Assembly: GCA_014621425.1 (NCBI GenBank)
Contig: JAANBB010000377.1
Location: 1-39,912 of the forward strand
Direction: 5' to 3'
DNA from: Cylindrodendrum hubeiense
Taxonomy: Eukaryota > Ascomycota > Sordariomycetes > Hypocreales > Nectriaceae
DNA length: 39,912 bases
Below the pieces are notes generated by a model. It did not search any database. It was not told the origin of the DNA and saw nothing but the letters and a program-made list of their open reading frames with translations. Numbering within the stretch: the first letter of the stretch is position 1; every line of letters begins with the position of its first letter. The position numbers and the translations under genes were made by a program. Positions 31,954 through 39,912 of the stretch are shown piece by piece.

Positions 31954-34869
31954 ATGGCCACGCCAGCTCCCCCCGAGGACCAGGCCCGCCTGCTCGAGGA
32001 TGCCTTAGTCGCGGTCCGCCAGCAGACTTCGCTGATGCGCAAATGCCTCGACACGCCTGGCAAGCTCATGGATGCTCTCAAGTGCTGGTAAGTCGGCCAC
32101 GAAGCCTCTCCTATCTACTCCCGCAACCAGCCGCCCAGACTGACATCATACCCCCTTCCTCGACACAGCTCGACCCTCGTCTCGGAGCTTCGTACAAGCA
32201 GTCTTGGTCCGAAACAGTACTACGAGCTGTACATGGCCGTCTTTGATGCCCTGCGCTACTTGTCCGTTCACCTCCGCGAAAACCACCCGGTCAATCACCT
32301 CGCCGACCTCTACGAACTGGTCCAATATGCTGGTAATATCATCCCGCGACTGTACCTCATGATTACCGTAGGCACGGCCTACATGTCCGTGGCGGATGCC
32401 CCCGTCAAAGAACTCATGAAGGACATGATGGATATGAGCCGAGGCGTCCAGCACCCCATCCGTGGCCTCTTCCTCCGATACTACATGTCCGGTCAAGCAA
32501 GAGACTACCTGCCGACTGGCGACGGCGACGGTCCCGAAGGCAACCTCAGCGATTCCATCAACTTTGTCCTCACCAACTTTGTCGAGATGAACAAGCTATG
32601 GGTTCGATTGCAACATCAGGGTCACTCGAGAGAAAGGGAGCAGCGGGTTCGGGAACGAAAGGAGCTGCAGTTGCTCGTTGGAAGCAACATTGTGCGCCTA
32701 AGCCAGCTGGTCGACCTCGAGACCTACAAGTCAGGTATTCTGGCACCGCTCTTGGAGCAGGTTGTGCAATGCCGAGATGTCCTCGCCCAGGAATACCTTC
32801 TTGAGGTCATTACTCAGGTCTTTCCCGACGAATTCCACCTTCACACCCTGGACCAATTCCTAGGCGCTGTTTCACGACTCAACCCACATGTCAATGTCAA
32901 ATCTATCGTCATTGGACTGATGGACCGCTTGTCCGAATATGCCGAACGGGATGGCCCCAACGACAAGGGTGAGGACAAGGCCAAGGTTGAGGCCGATGCT
33001 TTGGCACAATTGTTGGATAAGGTCAAGTTGCAAAAGGAGACACCTCCGGAAGGCACACCTTCGGAATCAAAACCCAGCGATGACGCCGATACTGCCGATG
33101 GTGCAGCAGACAAGCCTACCGATGCCGACGCTGATGCCGATGCGACTGGTGAGCCGTCCGAGAGTGAAGGCGAGGGCGAAGGTGACGCCAAGGCGGAGTC
33201 CGAGTCCGAGTCCGGAGCCGAAAGCGGTGCCGACGATGACAGCACCCTTGCAGGAGATGCACCATCAATCGCAGAGACGGAGACGACTGCCGTCAACGGT
33301 GGCCAGGAGTCAATCACAGAGAATGTCCAGCTCTACGAGGTGTTCTTTGCGCAGGTCAAGAACTTGGTCGAGGCACAGCACCTACCTGTGCCGGACATTG
33401 TCGCGTTGCTGGTTTCGCTCTGCAATCTCGCCCTCAATATCTACCCCGACAGACTCGACTACGTGGACCAGATTCTAGCTTATGCGACAACCAAGGTTCG
33501 GGAGAACGTCAACAATGCGGACCTTCACTCTCCTCCTGCCCAGCAGAGCTTGCTAGCACTGTTGCAGGCTCCCATCAACCGCTACGTCTCGCTCTTTACC
33601 GCACTTTCTCTCCCTACTTACGTCCCATTGTTCCAAACGCAATCGTACCCCACCCGCCGAGCTGTTGCTGGTGGTGTCGCCCGCGCCCTTCTCAAGGACC
33701 AGATCAAGGTCTCGACGACGGAGCAGCTCGAAAATGTACTTGAGGTGCTAAAGGTTCTCATCAAAGAGGGGTCTCAGACCCCTCAAGGATATCCTGGGGT
33801 TGCCCAGAGGCGGGCGGTAGAGACAGACGAGACCATGGAGGAGCAAGGATTGCTTGCACGAATCGTGCATCTGCTGCAAGCTGAGGATAACGATACTCAG
33901 TTCAAGCTGCTCCAGATGACCCGGAAGGCGTACTCTGATGGCAACGAGCGCATTCGCACAACTACGCCACCTCTCATGACGGCGTGCATGAAGCTTGCCA
34001 AGAAGTTTAAGTACCGGGAACACTACGACGATAACTGGGAAACGCAGAGCAATGCTCTATTCAAGTTTATGCACTCAGCATTGACCACTCTGTACACGCG
34101 AGTCAACGGCGCCGGTGCGGCTGAGATGGTGCTGCGCTTGTTCTGTGCCGCGGGACAGACAGCGGACATGACCGGCTTTGAGGAGGTGGCATATGAGTTC
34201 TTTGCGCAGGCCTTTACCGTCTACGAGGAGGCTGTGTCGGACTCGAAGGCACAGTTCCAGGCGGTCTGCGTGATTGCAACAGCACTTCACCAGACTCGAA
34301 ACTTTGGCAAGGAGAACTACGACACTCTGATCACCAAGTGCGCGCAGCACGGAAGCAAGCTCCTACGCAAGCCAGACCAGTGCCGGGCCGTATATCTGGC
34401 CAGTCACCTCTGGTGGGCAACTCCCAGTGCCCCGAATGGGGAGTCTGAGGAGACTGAGGTATGTGCCACATGGTAAACTAGAGGAATTAGAGCTAACATG
34501 ACATAGCTTTATCGTGATGGTAAGCGGGTGCTAGAGTGTCTACAACGAGCACTCCGTGTGGCCGACTCGTGCATGGAGACGGCTGCGTCGATTGAACTCT
34601 TTGTGGAGATTCTAGATCGATACGTGTACTACTTTGACCAGCAGAATGAATCGGTAAGCATGCTTCGCACGAACCCTTGTTTGCGACTACTGACACCGCT
34701 TTAGGTGACCACCAAGTACCTCAACGGCCTAATTGAGCTCATTCATTCCAACCTGGCGGGTAACCAGCAGGACTCGGCGTCAGTTGAGAGCAGCCGGAAA
34801 CACTTCCACCAGACTTTGGACAACATCAAGAGCCGGCAATACGAGGGTGTCGTGCTGACTCCCAACTGA
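31954..34869 (+). CDS. VPS35: Retromer subunit VPS35
   Basis: Four exons, 31954-32087, 32169-34458, 34507-34653 and 34705-34869, join to 911 residues. The first exon was found by following the frame back from KCCSTLVSELRTSSLGPKQYYELYM to an ATG in the context AAGATGG. The conserved PRLYLM motif (residues 104-109), which contacts Vps26 in the family, is intact. Vps35 is the central alpha-solenoid of the retromer, which returns receptors from endosomes to the Golgi. A roughly 100-residue insert (about 331-428), rich in Asp, Glu, Ser and Ala, interrupts the solenoid. Yeast and animal proteins have shorter, different linkers there. The C-terminal part matches the family up to KSRQYEGVV. Introns are 81, 48 and 51 bp with clear branch sites. 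Confidence 0.96.
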
Positions 34870-36171
34870 GTTGTCCCAGGGTCAAGGGTGTGCGTGGACG
34901 GTGCGTGTTGAACAGGGGTGACTTGGCAGATAGATAATTGTTTGACCTGCAATTGGGTTGAGAGGGTCAGTTCGTTGCAGGTAGTTGTATATATGTATAC
35001 TTGATCCCGAAAATTGAGTGGCATGTCCAGCGTTAGATGCATATTGATTGGCACTTTACGTCGGAAAGGGGTTTACGTGTTATTGCAGCCAGTCGCGTGT
35101 CAAAGGGATGGCAATTACACCATCGCCTTTTCGTCTGACTTTTTATTTCTGGAATACACTCAAGGCTAAAAAGACTCTTGGTAGAAAACATCTTCTTACT
35201 TCCATTAAGCGTTGGAAGACTCTATTTCTTTTCCCTTCGTCCACCGTTGACCCCTGCCCAACTCGGGCAAGGGGGCCTCCTTTTATCGCGGCGTTTGTGG
35301 GGTAACGCAAGTGTGGCGCGTTGGCCAGGAGGGTCGCATTAGGAGGGACCTCTCCATCCCCACAGGTGGAAATCAGGAGATAAGGCGCATACATACGTAG
35401 TAGAGTACGTATTCAGTCCGGATTACGCAGTAATTAGATAGCGGCCATGGGGGACGTCTGTGGGAAAGACGGGGTGGGCAGGACGGCGGGTTTTCCCTGG
35501 AGGCATCCAAAGCAGATTTGCAACATCAATTGCCTCGGTTGCGGGGGAATGCCAAGTTGTGATACATTTCTAATACGAAGTCATGTCCACGCTGGCTTGC
35601 TCTCGTGCTGCCAAGCGCGGCATGCGGATTAACTAACGACCCCAACAGGGGGCAGAGACCCCCGGAAGATACGCGGGCGCCCTCCCTAAGAACCTCCATC
35701 GCCAGCCCAGCTTGACTAAGGTTATAGTGGGTTTGGTTAGCACGTTAGCACCAGCGCAGGCGTCCCGAGTCCGAGTCCCTTACATTACGTGGACATTCGC
35801 CTACTTCGCCTCGCAATCCATCCCCAAACCTGGTCGCAGTCCACAATCGCATCTTTCGCTGCACCTCTTTGCACCTTTTTGCACCTTTTTGTCTCGTGGT
35901 GGATGATGCAAGGCCAGCATCGGCTTCCAGTCTCTCCTTCTTGACGCTCCTTTTGTCTTGTTGCTGCTTCGCTTCCGTCCTCCCCGTCCGCCCCTCGCTC
36001 CTTGATCTTGCTCCCGGCGATCACGACAACACCACGGCCTGCATGGCCGCCCATCACCTATTTCCCCTGTTGCATCCACGTCTGCATCCGAATTCAACCT
36101 GCCCCGTCCACCGAGAGTCTTGAGAGCGCCCTCCCTCGGTCCCCCGAGGAACCGCCTCAACCAGATTCAAC
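34870..36171. other. 1.3-kb intergenic region, M28 gene promoter
   Basis: The left end is the VPS35 3' UTR (AT-rich TATATATGTATAC near 34987). The right end carries a pyrimidine-rich promoter and leader of the M28 peptidase gene with a triple 10-bp repeat at 35861-35890. Open frames are short and unconvincing. Confidence 0.6.
35861..35890. repeat. Three 10-bp units GCACCTYTTT
   Basis: One variant and two identical units in tandem, about 280 bp before the start of the M28 gene. They may be part of its pyrimidine-rich promoter. Confidence 0.8.
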
Positions 36172-38969
36172 ATGCCGCCTTCCGAGAAGGCTCCCTTCTA
36201 CGACCCAATACCTCCAACCTACGATGAGGCCCTAGCGACCAGCAGCCGATACGACCCCGACGACTGGGAACCGGCCCCGAGGTCCCCCACCGGTGAGCGA
36301 AATGCCCTCGAGACAGAATCGCAGTCCCTCCTCCGCAACCCGGGCGGTGCCGGGGGCTCCTCCCGGAGATCCGATGGTTACCGGGCGCCAACTGTCGAGA
36401 CAGACGAGGAGGAGAGTCTATGGGGTAGCGATAGCGATTCCGACGATGAGACAGCTCAGGTACGGCGCGAGGTCCAGGAGATGGAGATTGAGGAGCCCGA
36501 TCGCTCCCGCGGCTCTCTCTGGGGAAAGCGTATGGGTTTCCTATCTCTACCCCAGTGGAAGTGGTCCTGGAGGCCCAGTTTACCTCGACTGCGAATCCAG
36601 CTTCCCTCGCGACCTGAAGCGCCCGCTGCGGACTCTACCGAAGATACCGAAGCCGACGCGGCCCCCGACCCCGAAGCGACCCAGTCAAGGCAATGGTGGC
36701 CCAAGATTGACAGGACCACAGCCATCATCATCGGCGTCCGCGCCTTCGCCCTCATGATTGTTCTCGGTTTCGTCTACCTCCTCTTCGCCAGCGACCTCTT
36801 CGGCGGCTTGTCGGACCGCATAGGAGGTGGCTTCCGCTTCAACCCCGAAGATTTGCGTGTGCACGTGCAGCAGAGCGTTGATCCTAGGCGGCTGCGCGCT
36901 TCTGTTCAGCACTTTTCGAGCTACGCTCACATCGCCGGTACCGAGGGCGACTACGCGACAGCCATGGATGTGGAGAGCATGTTCAGTCGGGCTGGCCTTG
37001 ACGAGGTGGTAATAGACGAGTACAAAGTCTACCTAAATTACCCACGCAAGGACGGCCGAGCCGTGCAGATTATGGACAGTAAAGACAGCGAGAAGGCTAT
37101 CTGGGCAGCCAAGTTAGAAGAAGAGGAGCGCGGAGGTGAAACGGCGGGCCGACAGACATATGCCTTCCACGGTCACTCCAAATCGGGCGACGTCAAGGGG
37201 CCCCTGATTTATGCCAACTACGGGTCGCGAGAGGAATTCCAGCTGCTCAAGGACAAGGGCATCAAGACCAAGGGGGCCATCGCGCTGGTACGGTACTACG
37301 GTACACAGGGCGACCGCGCCCTCAAGGTCAAGGCCGCCGAGCTGGCTGGCTTCGCCGGGTGCATCATCTACAGCGATCCGGCCGACGATGGCTTCCTCAA
37401 GGGTAGCGTTGCGCCAAATGGGCCGTGGATGCCCGCCGACGGTGTCCAAAGAGGCGCCGTCAGTCTGATGAGCTGGGTGGTTGGCGATGTCCTGACCCCT
37501 GGCTGGGAGAGCAAGGAGGGGCAGCCGCGAATGAAGCCGGCCGAAAGCCCCGGTCTTGTGGGCATTCCGAGTCTTCCCCTCGCCTGGAGAGACGCTCAAA
37601 TCCTGCTGCAACATCTCAAGGGGCACGGTAAAAAGGTGCCTACTGGGTGGGCGGGTGGCGTTCCTGACGTCGACGAGTGGTGGACCGGCGACGAGTCGTC
37701 GCCCATTGTCCGCCTGAAGAACGAGCAGGATGAGGTTGACCAGCAGCCTATCTGGAACGTGTACGGCAAGATTGTCGGCATGGAGCAGAGGTCTAAGTCT
37801 ATTATTATCGGCAACCATCGCGACTCTTGGGCATTCGGCGCTACGGATCCACACTCGGGCACCGCCGTCTTGATCGAAATGGCTCGTATCTTTGGCGACT
37901 TGCTCCAGCGGGGTTGGAGGCCGTTGAGAACCATTGAGTTCATGTCGTGGGATGCCGAGGAGTACAACCTTATTGGCTCCACCGAGTTTGTCGAGAACAA
38001 CCTCGACTCCCTGCGCGAGAACGCATTCGCCTACATCAACCTCGACACGGCCGTGACCGGCAGCAGTTTCCATGCCGCGGGATCTCCCATGTTCAGAAAG
38101 ACGCTCCTACACGCCCTGGGCCGAGTCATGGATCCCGTCAGCAATGTGACCCTGCGAGAGCTCTGGGACGGCCGCAAAGCCACTTTGGATGGACTTGGTG
38201 CAGGTAGTGATTATGTTGCCTTCCAGGATATTGCGGGCACCAGCTCGTTGGACCTCACGTTTGAGGGAGGCGGACACCCGTATCACTCGAGCTATGACAA
38301 ATTTGAGCTGATGGAGGAGCATATCGATCCTGGGTTCGTGTACCACGATCTCATGTCCCAGGTAGTTGGATTGCTCCTCCTTGACCTAGCCGACCGGGCC
38401 ATCGTCCCCTTTGACATGTCGTCCTATGGCGATCGCCTCGAGGGCTGGGTCAACGATCTCGAGAACTGGTTCAAGAGCAAGACCAGCAAGCGGGATGGTA
38501 AATCGAAAAAGGTTGGGAAGACGGACATCTCGTTCAAGGAACTGAAAGATGCCGTGAAATTAGTCCAGCACAATGCGAAGGCGTTTGAGAAGTGGGAGAT
38601 GACCTGGGACAGCAAGGTTCTCTCCAACGGAGGCTGGGAGGCCAACGATATTGGTGCGGAACGACTCGAGTATAACAACAAGATGTCCTTGTTTGAGACG
38701 TCATTACTCGACTTAGAACTAGGCGGCGGCGTAAGTTGTCCACAATCACCAGGCAAGAAACATTGACTAACAACATCTAGGTCCCCAACCGGACGCAGTT
38801 CAAGCACGTCGTCTTCGGACCACAACTCTGGTCCGGTTATGACGAGGCCTTCTTCCCCGCGATCCGCGACACGGTCGATGCGGGAGATTGGAAGGCGGCG
38901 CAGAGGATCATAGCCAAGACGGCAGCAATTATCCGCAAAGCGGCGACGGTCCTAGAGATGACTGCATGA
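36172..38969 (+). CDS. Transferrin-receptor/GCPII-like M28 peptidase, type II membrane protein (VPS70/TRE-like)
   Basis: Two exons, 36172-38730 and 38781-38969, give 915 residues. A cytosolic N-terminus of about 180 residues begins with a PPTYDEAL segment, a PPxY motif of the type bound by WW domains of Rsp5/Nedd4 ligases, and is otherwise acidic. One membrane helix follows (about 184-207, IIIGVRAFALMIVLGFVYLLF). The luminal part holds a protease-associated domain, then the M28 peptidase domain, then the transferrin-receptor-like dimerisation domain. All zinc ligands and the catalytic acid of glutamate carboxypeptidase II have counterparts: His549 and Asp559 (GNHRDSW...TDPHSG), Glu596-Glu597 (WDAEEY), Asp625 (NLDTAV), His705 (YHSSYD). 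Yeast relatives are Vps70 and Tre1/Tre2; the latter work with Bsd2 and Rsp5 in degrading metal transporters. Location at vacuole or endosome and substrate are inferred. Confidence 0.92.
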
Positions 38970-39567
38970 TTTTTTCCCGAGGCCGGCGCCGGAGCGGAGT
39001 TTGTGGTCCCTTGTTTTGTCTGGGCTCCCTAGCTCCTCTCACACATGCTCTCACGGAGGCACAGCATTTTTCTTTTTATCCTTTACATCTTCTTCCCACC
39101 TTGTATGTGGTTCGGGTTTGCGTGGCTACACGCGTGTATAGGAGGCATTGCATGGAGTTTGGTTTGCGCGTGGGCTGTGCTTTTGGGTATCCAGCGTAAC
39201 GCCCGAGGACAGCTGCCCCCCCTTTGGTCAGGGCCATGGAAAGGGTGATTTGTTGTATTATTTTCTACAAGTAATGATAGAAAGATGAAGGGGACGCAAT
39301 ATGACTTGATTGTCGAGTTTTAGTACCATCAGGCTTAGCATGAATCGGCTGGCGTGAATGGTTTCGGGACATGACGAATGTTCCACCAAGGCAGGCAAGT
39401 GATGATGAGTGTCCTTTATGCAGGCATGCGGATTTATGGGAGGTGAGATCTATTCATGACATGTCATCAGGTAATCAGTTCGTAATTTGCTATTTCATCG
39501 ACTATTCTTCCTCTAGAGTCCTCTCCGTTCCTTGTCCTTTTCCTTCTTGGTGTCCTGGTCATCTCAT
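38970..39567. other. Convergent 3' intergenic region, no gene seen
   Basis: This interval lies between the stops of the M28 gene (+) and the DAP1-like gene (-), and should hold both 3' UTRs. Frames of up to 103 codons occur but lack any feature. Confidence 0.65.
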
Positions 39568-39912
39568 TCAAGACTTCTCAGTAGCGTCGTAGTCGGCCAC
39601 GGACACCAGGCGTCCCACAACCTCGTACTTCTCGAGGAATCTCTCCTCCCAGCCCTGCAGAGCCTCCAGCTGGTCGTTATCCAGTCCCTCGAGCTTATCC
39701 AGAGGTCCATCAAGGTCCTCCGTCAGCATGTCCTCGTCGAAGCTGCCGCAGGCGAGGCCTCGGCTGGCGTCACGGCCGGCGAAGTTGGAGTAGGGGCCGC
39801 CGGGCCCGTAGAAGTTGCGGCCGCGCGAGACGTCGAAGATGCGGCCGCGGACGGCGAGGAAGACGGGGCTGTCGTCCTTGCCCGAGAAGGGGAGCAGCGT
39901 GTGGGGCGTGTA
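39568..39912 (-). CDS. DAP1: DAP1-like cytochrome b5/MAPR heme-binding protein, C-terminal part (5' end outside window)
   Basis: On the minus strand, 114 codons are open from the window edge to TGA at 39570-39568. They encode the membrane-associated progesterone receptor (MAPR) form of the cytochrome b5 domain: PVFLAVRGRIFDVSRG, then NFYGPGGPYSNFAGRDASRG, then CGSFDEDMLTEDLDG and LEALQGWEERFLEKYEVVGRL. The second Tyr of YGPGGPY corresponds to the axial heme ligand known from human PGRMC1. In yeast, Dap1 binds heme and supports the sterol 14-alpha-demethylase Erg11, affecting ergosterol synthesis and azole tolerance. The N-terminal membrane anchor expected for the family is not in the window. 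Confidence 0.92.
   Translation of the reverse strand, partial: YTPHTLLPFSGKDDSPVFLAVRGRIFDVSRGRNFYGPGGPYSNFAGRDASRGLACGSFDEDMLTEDLDGPLDKLEGLDNDQLEALQGWEERFLEKYEVVGRLVSVADYDATEKS

Noticed and set aside
1..39912. A functional cluster linking the vacuolar transporter, VPS35 and the M28 protein
   Set aside because: The genes are 25-30 kb apart with unrelated genes between them, on both strands. A shared compartment alone does not make a cluster.

Overview
The window reads as nuclear DNA of a filamentous ascomycete, most likely a sordariomycete and plausibly Hypocreales. The evidence is short introns (48-140 bp) with CTAAC/CTGAC-type branch sites, C-ending codon preference, pyrimidine-rich leaders before start codons, and protein families typical of these fungi. 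I see no rRNA, tRNA, CRISPR array, plasmid or phage feature. Species cannot be fixed from sequence alone.

Left part (1-9775): the 3' end of an SGT2-like co-chaperone gene (+) converges on a nine-exon gene for an HMT1-type vacuolar half-size ABC transporter (-). About 3.3 kb without a supported gene follows, then a single-exon ATF/CREB-type bZIP regulator (-).

Middle (9776-21624): almost 12 kb without a gene I can support. Its outer parts are GC-rich. A central block (about 14.3-18.5 kb) is more AT-rich and contains broken, coding-like fragments that may be remains of a mobile element or pseudogene. At the right edge lies a strongly codon-biased, intron-less myo-inositol oxygenase gene (+).

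Right part (23428-39912): a denser gene array. It holds the DEAD-box helicase DBP9 (+, five exons), an AKR13-like aldo/keto reductase (+), a GNAT acetyltransferase (-), an F-box-like protein of unknown role (+), the retromer subunit VPS35 (+, four exons), a transferrin-receptor-like M28 peptidase with a PPxY motif (+), and the 3' end of a DAP1-like heme-binding protein (-).

Most genes are housekeeping and independent of each other. Three products would act at endosome or vacuole membranes (HMT1-like, VPS35, TRE/VPS70-like), but their spacing gives no reason to call this a cluster. No new multi-gene system is evident. The items most worth checking are the long RG-rich tail and odd splicing of the ABC transporter, the intact active site plus PPxY motif of the M28 protein, and the origin of the AT-shifted block.
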